Assembly (NCBI GenBank): GCA_030673845.1
Contig: JAUTCQ010000021.1
Location: 186,001 to 250,000, forward strand
Reading direction: 5' to 3'
Source: Verrucomicrobiota bacterium JB022
Lineage (GTDB): Bacteria > Verrucomicrobiota > Verrucomicrobiia > Opitutales > Oceanipulchritudinaceae
Length of the DNA stretch: 64,000 nucleotides
In this document: piece after piece, positions 44,944 through 53,996 of the stretch
Layout of the letters: each line of letters begins with the position of its first letter
Position numbering within the stretch: position 1 is the first letter of the stretch
The notes under the pieces: generated by a model
Told to the model about the DNA's origin: nothing
Seen by the model: the letters and a program-made list of their open reading frames with translations, nothing else
Database searches by the model: none
Position numbers and translations under genes: made by a program

Positions 44944-46673
44944 CGGGCAGCGCGGAAGAGTTGCTGGACGACTTCAAATGCCAGCTTGGGCCGGCGGTAT
45001 TCGTCGACCACCCCCTTGTTGTTCATCGTGCGCGGGCGCTTCATGGCCCAGGCCTCATCGACGCGCACATCGCAGAATTGCCAGATGAAGGCGCCGCATA
45101 GCCGGGGATGGTTCAGGTACGTTTCGAGGCAATCGCGCAAGGCATCCGCCTGCCGTTCTTCGCTCCATTTCGGGCGGCCCAAGGGAGCGCGATAGCCCGG
45201 CAGGGCACCGGCGCCGAACTCGCTCACGATGTAAGGCTTGCCCGCCATCTTCGGCTCCCACTTTTCCAACTCGCGTCGCAGCCCCTCGGCCGCACCACAG
45301 GTGTCGTACCATGTGTGGTAATGGTTCCAGGAGCAGACATCGGGCAAGTCCTGGCAAATATCGACGGCGGTCTGCCGCGCGTCGCCTTGATGGCAGGAGG
45401 CGTAAGTCGTCGGTCGCGAAGGGTCGAGCGCCTTGATCTGCTCGAATTGCTCCTGATAGCAGGAGCGCCCGTAATCGCTGTAGCTGTCGCACTCATTCAG
45501 GATCCCCCAGAGCACGATTGAGGGGTGGTTGTGGTGCTCCAGCACCATCTCTTCGTTGCAAGTGCGGCATTGCTCCCGGAATTTCGGGTGTGCCATCGGA
45601 TGGGAATCCATCAAGGGCAGGACGCCCTGCGGGTAAAGGCCGCGCGCATGGTTTTCTTCCCACACCATCAGGCCCAACTCGTCGCAGAGGTCGAGGAAAC
45701 GCTCGTCGTTGGGGTAGTGACTGGTGCGGATGGCGTTGGCACCCATCACGCGGCACAGCTCGAGGTCTTTGCGCATGATCTCCACCGGAAGCGCGCAACC
45801 ATAGTCGGGATGGTCTTCGTGGCGGTTGAATCCCATCAGGAACACGGGCTTTCCGTTTACCAACAGGCGCGCGCCGTCGATGGTCACGGTGCGAAAGCCT
45901 ACGCGGTCGATCCAGTCGTCCGCCCCTTCGGAACTTTCGAATCGTGCGCGCAAAAGATGCAGCGTCGGCGACTCGGAGGACCATTCCTCAACTCCGGAAA
46001 AGCGGAGCGTGCCGGTAAGCAGCGCCTCGCAAGCGGCAACTTCCGCCTGCGGCACGGTCCAGGTCTCGCCCGCCACCTCAACGGAAAGCCGGCCGGTGCA
46101 GAGCTGGCCGCTCAGATTGACGAGGCAGGCTTCCAGATCCGCGACCCACTGGCCCTGCTCCTGGCGCGGAGTAAAGCGAACCCGACGAATGTAGACGGCA
46201 GTCTCGAGCAACTGCAGCTCCACCGGGCGGCTGATCCCACCGTAGGTATAGTAATCGTTCGGGATGTGCAGGGCGGAGGCTTCACCAAATTCGTTCGTGA
46301 TCCAAACGGTCAACTCGTGGCGGCCTGCGGACAGCGAGGGCAGATCGATCGCGAAGGGGGTATAAGCGTTGTGGTGCGCGCCTACTTCCTTGCCATCGAG
46401 GTAGACCACGCAGGTGTGGCTTACGCCCTTAAAGACAAACCGCGCAGGGCCGCTGCGGTCGGTCTCAAAAACAGTTTTTGCGACGGCCTGACCACGGTAG
46501 TTGATCCATTCGGGCAGGGACTCCCAGACGCCGGGAACGGCGATCCCCACCTCGCGGACTTCTCCAGGAGCGAGGGCGTCCAGAGTGGTCCCGGCGACGG
46601 GGAATTGATAAGTCCACCTGCCGTCCAGCGACTGGACCTTACGCATGCGGTGTTGAGAAAATAGTCGAGTCAT
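44940..46673 (-). CDS. GH2 glycosidase with beta-glucuronidase-type N-x-K motif
   Basis: This protein has 577 residues from the ATG at 46673; a start at 46646 is also possible, and both precede the SLDGRW.Y.FP opening. The GH2 layout is complete: jelly-roll, immunoglobulin-like domain and TIM barrel, with FLMGFNRHEDHPDYG, the acid/base E394 in WGILNE and the nucleophile E485 in SEFGAGA. N551-x-K553 (NNKG) matches the N-x-K carboxylate-recognition motif of beta-glucuronidases. Beta-galactosidase-type activity remains the alternative. There is no signal peptide, so it is cytoplasmic. It is coupled to the downstream propeller gene. It is clearly divergent from the uidA protein. Confidence 0.87.
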   Translation of the reverse strand: MTRLFSQHRMRKVQSLDGRWTYQFPVAGTTLDALAPGEVREVGIAVPGVWESLPEWINYRGQAVAKTVFETDRSGPARFVFKGVSHTCVVYLDGKEVGAHHNAYTPFAIDLPSLSAGRHELTVWITNEFGEASALHIPNDYYTYGGISRPVELQLLETAVYIRRVRFTPRQEQGQWVADLEACLVNLSGQLCTGRLSVEVAGETWTVPQAEVAACEALLTGTLRFSGVEEWSSESPTLHLLRARFESSEGADDWIDRVGFRTVTIDGARLLVNGKPVFLMGFNRHEDHPDYGCALPVEIMRKDLELCRVMGANAIRTSHYPNDERFLDLCDELGLMVWEENHARGLYPQGVLPLMDSHPMAHPKFREQCRTCNEEMVLEHHNHPSIVLWGILNECDSYSDYGRSCYQEQFEQIKALDPSRPTTYASCHQGDARQTAVDICQDLPDVCSWNHYHTWYDTCGAAEGLRRELEKWEPKMAGKPYIVSEFGAGALPGYRAPLGRPKWSEERQADALRDCLETYLNHPRLCGAFIWQFCDVRVDEAWAMKRPRTMNNKGVVDEYRRPKLAFEVVQQLFRAAR

Positions 46674-46848
46674 AAACAAAGAAACCAACGTTCTCTTGAC
46701 GAGAATGGGTGGCACAAATCTCTCCAGAAATACTAGAAGTAGCCGTCTCAAGAAGGGGGCCGAGGCGCTTGTGATGCACGCCAACGGCCCCCAATATAAG
46801 GGCGGAGCGTTCAGGGGCTCCGGTCTGGTCTGTGGTCGAAAGTGACGC

Positions 46849-47817
46849 TTAGCGAGTCACCCACGTCCAGGCACCCGTCTCCTGGACAAAGTTCTCGGGC
46901 AGGTAAACCCACTTGTTCAGGCGGTAAGACCACACCCAGTCGCCGTCGATATAGAGCCACTGCATGAAGTCGCCGGTGTCGACATTGCCATCGCCGTCGA
47001 TCGTCCATCCCGCCCAGGTATTTGCGCTCGCACAGTCTTCACCCGGAGCACAGAGAACTTCTCCAGAAGCCAGGTAGAGATCATCGAGGAAGAGAAAATC
47101 GGTGCCGTAATAGCCTTGGGCGGTATCGCCGGAGCCGATTACGACCGTTGCCGTCGTCATGGGCGCGTCGGTGGCCCCGCCGCGGAACAAAAAGTCGGTG
47201 GCACTGGTCGTGCCATCGGTTTTATCGAACACGATCTCCGTTACCTCAGTGTGCTGGCCTCCGCGGATGTAGCACCGGGAGAGGTCGTTTGCATTGTCTA
47301 CCACCAGCCAGACTTCGTACCAGACGCCGGTCTGGCTCACATGGTTGGTCGTGTAGTAGTTGCCAGAATCGCGGACTTCGAAGCTACCGTCCCGAATCGC
47401 GCCTGGGAGGCGCAGCATGGACTTGTAGGCACCCCAGCCGGTCACTTCCGCACCCGGTGTCGAGTGAACGCCAATCGAGCAACTGACATCGAGGCCGGAC
47501 ATGTAGTAACGGAAATACAGAGTGCCGGTCTCGCCGTCGGCGATGGGCTCGGGGAGCGACCAGGATACGTTGATGTTGTTATTGATCGTCGCTCCGGCCC
47601 ACGGATAGAGGACATCGTTGGAGGCGCTGGACGGGTCGTCGACCACGTAGACGTCTCCGTCGGGGTCACCCGGTTTTTGGGTGACGACCATCGAGGCGCT
47701 GGTCTCGCCGTCATCGAAGGTGTCGATTTTAACCCATTGGCCGTGAAGACTGGAAGCGGCCAGAACAAGGGCTGCCAGGCAAGATGCTTTGGAGGGAGTT
47801 CGGTAGCTCATACGCAT
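46849..47817 (-). CDS. secreted beta-sandwich protein with C-terminal W-rich tail
   Basis: This is a 322-residue protein with a signal peptide ending near SLHGQW. Residues ~25-255 form a sandwich domain (TLYFRYYMSGLD, VWYEVWLVVDNANDLSRCYIRGG, FLFLDDLYLASGE). Cys-containing CAPGEDC introduces the tail. The final ~55 residues carry the W-rich module: WAGWTIDGDGNVDTG, then DWVWSYRLNKWVYLP and GAWTWVTR. The tail contains a D-G-D-G-N pattern that could bind calcium. It lies 24 bases downstream of the TonB receptor and upstream of the GH2 gene. The likely role is extracellular polysaccharide binding; I cannot assign an enzyme activity. Confidence 0.75.
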   Translation of the reverse strand: MRMSYRTPSKASCLAALVLAASSLHGQWVKIDTFDDGETSASMVVTQKPGDPDGDVYVVDDPSSASNDVLYPWAGATINNNINVSWSLPEPIADGETGTLYFRYYMSGLDVSCSIGVHSTPGAEVTGWGAYKSMLRLPGAIRDGSFEVRDSGNYYTTNHVSQTGVWYEVWLVVDNANDLSRCYIRGGQHTEVTEIVFDKTDGTTSATDFLFRGGATDAPMTTATVVIGSGDTAQGYYGTDFLFLDDLYLASGEVLCAPGEDCASANTWAGWTIDGDGNVDTGDFMQWLYIDGDWVWSYRLNKWVYLPENFVQETGAWTWVTR

Positions 47818-47841
47818 AAGGGAGGAGTTGTTTGGAGTGAG

Positions 47842-50800
47842 TTAGAAATTGATCCCGGCGCGGATGCGGAACGTGCGGGGGGAGTGGTAGACTTCTGTCC
47901 GGCGCTGGGCGACGGCAGCGCCGTTGCCGTCGTAGTAGGTAATCGTGTTGAGGGAATGGTCGTCATCCAGCAGGTTGTAGACGTTAAACTGGATGAAATA
48001 ACCGACACGCTGCGTTTTCCAGCGGTAGCCGATCCGGAAGTCCATCGTGTAGCGCTCTTTGGTCTCGGGCGTCATGTAGAGGTTCTCCGCCAGGTCGGTC
48101 CCCCCAATGGCGACCGCCGTTTGCGCCGGGCCGGTGTAGCGAACGCCCAGGCCTGCCGAAAGGCCGTCGAGCGGGCCCTCGTCAAACGCGTAGTTCGTCC
48201 AGATGTTCGCGACCTCGGTGGGGCCAAAGTAGAGGCTTACGCCGTCGATCCCGCCACCCGAGAGCATCTGGTTGGGCAACGGCCGTCCGTTTTCATCGGT
48301 CTCGAAGTTCTCGCGGCCGATAATGCGGACCCAGGCGTCGTATTCGGTGGTGTAGTTCGTGCCGTCCGCGGTCAGGGTGGGTGCGAGCACCAGGGGGCCG
48401 TCCACCTCGCGCTTCACGTGACTGAAGGTAAACAGGATCTGCCAATTCTCCGTGGGGCTGAAGATGATTTGCCCATCGATGCCAGTGCCCTTTTCGGCGA
48501 AGAGGACGTTGGCACCTTGGCTGTTACTCGGGTTGTTGTTGACGGTATCTTCCGTGCCGCCCGAGTAATAGATGGGCACAAATTCCGTCTGCCCCCGATC
48601 GTTGAAAGCCGCCTCCATCGCACTCACGAGAATCTGCTGGAAGTCGGGGTTGGGGTGATTGGGATCCTTCAGCGCATCATACGAGATATTGACGAAATTG
48701 CGGCTGACGGCGACTTCGCGAGCGTTTGTCACCACGCGCTGATGCTCGGCAAAAGCGATACCATATTCGGAGTTTTCGACATAAGTACCGTCGCGGGAAA
48801 CAGCCCCCACCCTGCCGTCAAAGAGTTCAGGATGCGACGCGGCAAAGCCAGCGGCTTCGATCGCGGCGTCCAGATAGCTGGCGTCGATCTCGTAGGAGAT
48901 GGGGAGCGAGGGGTCGAAGCGGCCGGAAGCGGATTGCGGCTCGTTGGCCCCACCCACCCACCGTGAGGGGTTGGGTGCATCGCTCCAATACCACACCGCG
49001 TTCTCGCGCTCGATCTGGAAGGCGGAGAGGGTGCCGGAGATCTTGCCATCCCACAGGTCGAACTTGAGCCCGATCTCGTAGCTCTGCGTCGTCTCGGCAC
49101 CGATCGGCTGATCCAACCCGTCGCGCAGGCCCGAGTTGGGGAACACGCCCTCTGCGGTCAATAGATAGAGCGACAGGTCTTCCGTGAGGCGGTAGCTGAG
49201 GGCGGCCGTTGCCGTGTCGATGGAAACACTCTCGGGGCGGCCATTTTCGTCGACAAAATTGTATTCTTGCGTGCCGTTGGGGTTGTCGCGTCGATACTGC
49301 GCGTATTCCTCGGCGATGAGCTGGTTCAGCGTCTTGCCGCCCGAGTTGTTGATCACGATATCATCGAGAGCAGGGATGGGCGTAAATTCTTCGGTGCCGT
49401 AGCCCAAGGTGTAGGGCAGGATCTGGTTGTCCCCTTGGCCCCTCCCTTGCACTCCGCCCCGCAGTTCCAGCAGAAAGGGGTCTTGCCGCGGGTTGACGTC
49501 ACGGATGCGCAGCTGCTCCCGTTCCTTGACTTGATAGCGATCGTTGCGAGCACCGAGGATCAGGTTGAGCTTCCCGTCGAGCAATTCTCCCTGGTAGATG
49601 GCATTGTGGCCCAGATACCACAGATCCGCCTCCATGTAGCCGGATCGCACAAAGCTGCGGGGTGCCACGCGCTTCCCGGTCGCCTCATCGGTGTAGCCGA
49701 GCTGCGTCGGGTTGTAGCGATTGTCGCCGAGGATGGCGACATTCTCCCCTTGGTAGCGCAAGGGCGAGAAGTCGAAGATGCCGCGAATCTGGTAAGGGTC
49801 GTTTTCCTCGTCGTATTTGGAGTAGGCAGCTGAACCGGCGAGGCTCGAACCGGCGCCACCCGGCGTGTCGATAAAGCTCACGGTATCGGAGATTTCCTGC
49901 CGTCCGATGGTAAAGGTGTGGCGCTCTCCGCCCAGCCATTCCGTCTCCAGGAGATAGGAGGCCTTGAGCGCGTATTGCCAGGTTTCAGCTTCCGAAGGGT
50001 TCTCGTACCAGAAGTAGCGCACGAATTTCCAGTCATCCTGAAGCTGCCCGGTCGTCCCCACTTCACGCGGATTCGGCACTCGGAAGAGTTCTGCCACTCC
50101 ACCGTCGGCCGAGGTGGCGCCGGTGGCCGGGATCGCTTCCAGCTCGGGGTTCATGGCCCAGTTCTTTGACTGCGGCGTCAGCTCCGGTTCGCCCCGGGTG
50201 ATGGACTTGAGGGCCACTTCAAAGCGCTCCACATCCTGATGGGAATAGTTGAAGCTGGCGCGGATCGTGAGGTTTTCGACCGGCTCAATGTCGAAGATCG
50301 AAACGAAGCTCCATTCATCCCGCTCGTAATAAGTGTCGGGGCCAGACAAGCGGAACGAGCGGTCGAGGTGGCCGTATTCCGGGGTCGCACCCGGCTTCGG
50401 GATATGGGTGCCCTGCTCATCCTGATTGTCGAAGGTCCAGGCCCAGTTGTAGCGCTCGTTGTATTCGTTGCGGAACTCCGACCAGGAGCCCGCGAGGGGG
50501 AAGCTGTCGTAGAGCGACTGTGCGCCGATGCCTTCGCGGCGGAAGTTGCCATACTGGACCTCCGTGAAGAGCTTTGAGCGCTTGAAGGGATACCATTCAA
50601 GCTGAGCCACCGCATAGCGTTTTTCATCGCTGCGGAAGTCCGTCCAGTCGTCGCGCGTTTCATAGGAGCCAGCCAGGCGGAAGTTGAGCCCGCGTTCACC
50701 GCGGATGAGCGGGCCGGTGACATCAAGCGTGCTGCGGCTAAGGTCGTAGCTGCCAGTGGTGTAGGTCACTTCCCCGCGGTATTCGCTCATGGGCCGCTTC

Positions 50801-51426
50801 GGCAGCTGATTGACGATGCCCGAGAGGACGTTGATCCCGTAGAGCAAGGAGGCTGGGCCTCGCACAATTTCCAGGCGCTGGATGTTTACCGAGTCACTCA
50901 GACTGCCGAGCACTACGCCATAGGCCGGCACGATCGAGCCGACGCGGAAGCCCAGCCGCTGCTGGTTGGGCACGTCGTAGCCACGAATGTTGACGGTGTT
51001 GGCAAAAGGATCGTTGGTGCTCGCCGAAGAAGACGGGGACCGGTCGGAGATGGTCGAATTGTTCGCACCGGGCGAGTTTCCTTCCGAGCCGGCACCGCTC
51101 TGGAACGTCTCCTGTTGGATCCCGGCCGAATAGCGCAAGGCTTCTTCGATATTGGTCGCACCAATGTCGGTGATCAGATCCTCGTTGACGACTTCGACCG
51201 GCACCGGCAGATCGCGGATGGCCATGTTCAAGCTGGTCGCAGAAACCGAGTTGGCCGAGTAGTAGCCGCGGTCTTCAGAGGCGGTGACTTCGAAAGCCGG
51301 CAGGTAGACCACCTCGTCATCTGCGTTGGCGGGCGGGGCTTCCTGGGCGGCGAGGCTGACGGAAGAAAATGCGAGCAGCGGAACCAGATACGTCCGCCCC
51401 CTGCGGGGTAGTTTATGAGTGCACAT
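47842..51426 (-). CDS. TonB-dependent outer-membrane receptor
   Basis: This is a 1194-residue protein. Signal peptide (LLAFSSVSLAAQE), then a short linker with PAFEVTASEDRGYYSANSVSA, a plug domain (NMAIRDLPVPVEVVNEDLI, EEALRYSAGIQ, VNIRGYDVPNQQR) and a beta-barrel ending in RAGINF, with terminal Phe as usual. The plug-preceding TASEDRGYYS.. segment matches that of the other receptor in type. It should import the oligosaccharides handled by the genes that follow on the same strand. No SusD-like lipoprotein is near. It is the first gene of the second run and is divergent from the LacI regulator at 51551. Confidence 0.93.
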   Translation of the reverse strand: MCTHKLPRRGRTYLVPLLAFSSVSLAAQEAPPANADDEVVYLPAFEVTASEDRGYYSANSVSATSLNMAIRDLPVPVEVVNEDLITDIGATNIEEALRYSAGIQQETFQSGAGSEGNSPGANNSTISDRSPSSSASTNDPFANTVNIRGYDVPNQQRLGFRVGSIVPAYGVVLGSLSDSVNIQRLEIVRGPASLLYGINVLSGIVNQLPKRPMSEYRGEVTYTTGSYDLSRSTLDVTGPLIRGERGLNFRLAGSYETRDDWTDFRSDEKRYAVAQLEWYPFKRSKLFTEVQYGNFRREGIGAQSLYDSFPLAGSWSEFRNEYNERYNWAWTFDNQDEQGTHIPKPGATPEYGHLDRSFRLSGPDTYYERDEWSFVSIFDIEPVENLTIRASFNYSHQDVERFEVALKSITRGEPELTPQSKNWAMNPELEAIPATGATSADGGVAELFRVPNPREVGTTGQLQDDWKFVRYFWYENPSEAETWQYALKASYLLETEWLGGERHTFTIGRQEISDTVSFIDTPGGAGSSLAGSAAYSKYDEENDPYQIRGIFDFSPLRYQGENVAILGDNRYNPTQLGYTDEATGKRVAPRSFVRSGYMEADLWYLGHNAIYQGELLDGKLNLILGARNDRYQVKEREQLRIRDVNPRQDPFLLELRGGVQGRGQGDNQILPYTLGYGTEEFTPIPALDDIVINNSGGKTLNQLIAEEYAQYRRDNPNGTQEYNFVDENGRPESVSIDTATAALSYRLTEDLSLYLLTAEGVFPNSGLRDGLDQPIGAETTQSYEIGLKFDLWDGKISGTLSAFQIERENAVWYWSDAPNPSRWVGGANEPQSASGRFDPSLPISYEIDASYLDAAIEAAGFAASHPELFDGRVGAVSRDGTYVENSEYGIAFAEHQRVVTNAREVAVSRNFVNISYDALKDPNHPNPDFQQILVSAMEAAFNDRGQTEFVPIYYSGGTEDTVNNNPSNSQGANVLFAEKGTGIDGQIIFSPTENWQILFTFSHVKREVDGPLVLAPTLTADGTNYTTEYDAWVRIIGRENFETDENGRPLPNQMLSGGGIDGVSLYFGPTEVANIWTNYAFDEGPLDGLSAGLGVRYTGPAQTAVAIGGTDLAENLYMTPETKERYTMDFRIGYRWKTQRVGYFIQFNVYNLLDDDHSLNTITYYDGNGAAVAQRRTEVYHSPRTFRIRAGINF

Positions 51427-51550
51427 TACGTTGGGGAACTTTGGGGCTAAACCGAGGCGTGATTCAGAGTAGTAATCGAGACGCTAAAGACGACCCCCGC
51501 ATCGCTCAAAATGTTCTGGAGTCTCTCCGTAGACTTGGTACGCTTTTTAT

Positions 51551-52609
51551 ATGAACGAGCGCGTAACCATGCGGCAGATAGCGGAGAAAGCGGGAGTCCA
51601 TTACACCACCGTATCACTTGCTATCCGAAAGCATCCCCGAATTCCCGCTGCCACCAGAGACCGCATCCTCAAGATTGCCGATGAGATGGGTTATGTGGAA
51701 GACGCGCACCTCTCTGCGCTCAATCAATACCGCATCAACAAGCGAGTCGGCAAAGGGCAGGTAAAGGCCGCGCTGGCGTGGATCAACGTGGCGGAATCCG
51801 CAGCTTACATCAAAGAGCACAAGTACATCCGCAGCTATTTCCGCGGGGCCGAAGAGCGTGCCAAAGCACTAGGTTATAATCTCGAGGTCATCTCTTTGTC
51901 GGCAGGCGGTATTTCCCCGGCGAGAATGGTACAGATCCTGAATGCGCGTTCCATCCGGGGTGTATTGCTGGGGCCGGTAGAACGCGGGCACCGCGAGATC
52001 GTCGCCGCGCTCCAGCAGATCGACTGGGCCCCCTATGCCGTTACGGCCTTCGGCTACTCATCTCGAGAGATCGCCTGCAACCGCGTAACCGTCGACCACT
52101 ATACAGCCGCGCGGATGACCGTGTGGGAGTTCGCCAAGCGGGGATACATGCGGCCCGGCATCCTGCTGGACGAAAACTCCAACCTGCGGCTCAACCGCCT
52201 CTGGCAGGCAGGCTTCCTCGCGGGTTGTGAAGACATGTATGGCAAGCAAACGGTGCCGCCTTGCCTGGTTTCGTCCGGCGAAAACCTGCTGTCGCGCTTC
52301 GAAAACTGGTACGAGAGCTTCGAACCCGACGCCATCGCTACGCAGATGAGCCTCCGGGTAGAAGCTTACTTCCATAAATTCGGGCTCCAGATCCCGGAAG
52401 ACGTCGGCATCGTCCACCTAGAGGATTCCGACCGCAATTTTGCGATGATCAACCAGAACGATCAGGAGATTGGCAGGACCGCGATCAACCTCGTGGTGGG
52501 GGCGTTGCACCGCAACGAGTTCGGGCTGCCGCCCCATCCCCAGACCACCCTCGTGCCGCCGATCTGGGAGAACGGATATTCCGTGAGGGCCCCCAGCCGC
52601 CAGGCCTGA
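51551..52609 (+). CDS. LacI-family transcriptional regulator
   Basis: This is a 352-residue protein. The N-terminal helix-turn-helix is clear (TMRQIAEKAGVHYTTVSLAI, then HPRIPAATRDRIL), and the sensor domain contains GISPARMVQILNARSIRGVLLG and EDVGIVHLEDSD. The ATG at 51551 is the only good start. It is divergent from the TonB receptor of the second run with 124 bases between them, so it should repress or activate that run. A close relative is the LacI at 22262-23323; both have the SPARM..IL.AR.I.G motif. No clear operator palindrome was found in the gap. Confidence 0.92.
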   Translation: MNERVTMRQIAEKAGVHYTTVSLAIRKHPRIPAATRDRILKIADEMGYVEDAHLSALNQYRINKRVGKGQVKAALAWINVAESAAYIKEHKYIRSYFRGAEERAKALGYNLEVISLSAGGISPARMVQILNARSIRGVLLGPVERGHREIVAALQQIDWAPYAVTAFGYSSREIACNRVTVDHYTAARMTVWEFAKRGYMRPGILLDENSNLRLNRLWQAGFLAGCEDMYGKQTVPPCLVSSGENLLSRFENWYESFEPDAIATQMSLRVEAYFHKFGLQIPEDVGIVHLEDSDRNFAMINQNDQEIGRTAINLVVGALHRNEFGLPPHPQTTLVPPIWENGYSVRAPSRQA

Positions 52610-52703
52610 ACGGGGTCGGCCGCGGGCCGATCTACGGAGAGACTAGGAAAAGCATGGTTTGCGTCGAAAAGCCACATCAAGCTGAGGCATTTAACGCAAG
52701 ACT

Positions 52704-53741
52704 ATGACAGACTCCATGTACGAAACCCCGCCACGAGCCCTTCTCAATTGCTCCGCTAGAGAATGGCGCCGCGTCTTCAGCCCAGCAGTCGTGGAGCGCC
52801 TCCAGACCTTGCTCGACTTCGACCCATCGTGTCTCCCCGAATGCTACCCCATTCCCGAGGAAACGCTACTGGACCAGCCAGCGGGAGCGACCGTCGCCCT
52901 CAGCACCTGGGGTTGCGCGCCTTTGACCGAGAATGTGCTGGAACGTCACCCCGACCTCAAGCTCATCATCCATGGCGCCGGCTCGATCCACAAGTTCCAC
53001 ACGCCTGAAGTTACCCAGCGCGGCATCGTCGTATGCTCCGCCGTGCATCTGAATGCGCAGCCGGTAGCCGAGTTTTGCCTGGGTGTAATCCTCGCCTCAC
53101 TCAAGGACCTCTACGGATGGAAGGAAAAACTCAAGCAGGAGGGCACCCCAGATGGTTGGCGCAAGCTGGTGCTCGGCTTTTCGGGCGGCTATTACAAGAC
53201 CAAGATTGGTTTGATTGGCTTTGGAGAGATCACCAAGTATCTGCTCACGCTGCTGCAGAAGTTCGATTTCGACGTCTATGTCGCATCGCAATATTTCAGC
53301 AAGACCGACGAAAGGCGCTTTCGCGCCAGAAGCGCATCACTGGAGTGGATAATGAGTAATTGTAAAGTCGTATCTCTCCATAGTGCGAGCACGCCTAAAA
53401 CCCGCCACATGATTAACGCGGACAACCTGAAGCTGCTCCAGCCCGGTGCAATTCTTATCAATACGGCCCGAGGTGCTATCATTTGTGAAGAAGACCTGGC
53501 CGCTCGCCTTAACCAAGGAGACATTACAGCTTATCTCGACGTGACGGATCCTGAGCCCCCGGCCTTGGATCATCCGTTTTACCAGCTTCCCAATTGCTAC
53601 CTGACGCCGCATGTATCGGGGTCGATTTCAAACGAAGTCACGCGACTCGGGGATTACGTGCTGAGGGAAGTCGAGAATTTTCTTTCGAACCACCCTCAGG
53701 AGAATTCGCTCGATTTGGCGAGCATCGCCTTGCGCGCATAG
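52704..53741 (+). CDS. D-isomer-specific 2-hydroxyacid dehydrogenase
   Basis: This is a 345-residue protein with the family's catalytic triad: R256 in NTARGAI, E284 in TDPEPP and H303 in TPHVSGS. The Rossmann fold is visible at KIGLIGFGEITKYLL, with a G-x-G-x-x pattern for NAD. The catalytic domain before it contains HGAGSIHKF and HLNAQPVAEF. It interconverts a 2-hydroxyacid and a 2-keto acid. Such genes beside sugar-acid catabolic runs often reduce keto-sugar acids; that is inference. It follows the LacI gene by 94 bases and may be co-transcribed with it. A hairpin terminator lies ~50 bases beyond its stop. Confidence 0.88.
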   Translation: MTDSMYETPPRALLNCSAREWRRVFSPAVVERLQTLLDFDPSCLPECYPIPEETLLDQPAGATVALSTWGCAPLTENVLERHPDLKLIIHGAGSIHKFHTPEVTQRGIVVCSAVHLNAQPVAEFCLGVILASLKDLYGWKEKLKQEGTPDGWRKLVLGFSGGYYKTKIGLIGFGEITKYLLTLLQKFDFDVYVASQYFSKTDERRFRARSASLEWIMSNCKVVSLHSASTPKTRHMINADNLKLLQPGAILINTARGAIICEEDLAARLNQGDITAYLDVTDPEPPALDHPFYQLPNCYLTPHVSGSISNEVTRLGDYVLREVENFLSNHPQENSLDLASIALRA

Positions 53742-53788
53742 AAGGGAATTCACTTCCTGTCGCAAAACCTGCGGTAGGCGTTCAACAG

Positions 53789-53815
53789 GAAAGGGGGCCT
53801 ATCCGGCCCCCTTTC
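53789..53815 (+). terminator. hairpin terminator between convergent genes
   Basis: An 11-bp perfect stem GAAAGGGGGCC/GGCCCCCTTTC with a five-base loop lies 48 bases after the dehydrogenase stop. A short T-run follows (ACATTTTG). It may also serve the minus-strand BNR_4 gene. Nothing else is apparent in the 255-base gap. Confidence 0.7.
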
Positions 53816-53996
53816 ACATTTTGCAGCAGTAATTGGCGGCGGGCTGATCCCCCAGATCGCGTTTCACCGCCACCGTTGCCAGCGGTCTTGTGTTTCCCTC
53901 GTTTCGGTCGTTCATCTACCAAAAGGCGGTGGTTTAGCCCTTTGCAGCGCATACCACCGCCCCACCCTTCACGTTGGGCAGAAGCTCTGTGCCTTC

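Noticed and set aside
47116-48966. Plus-strand open frame of about 600 codons across the W-tail and TonB receptor genes
   Set aside because: It has Val/Gly/Arg-rich composition without motifs, and it spans the gap between two real genes on the other strand.
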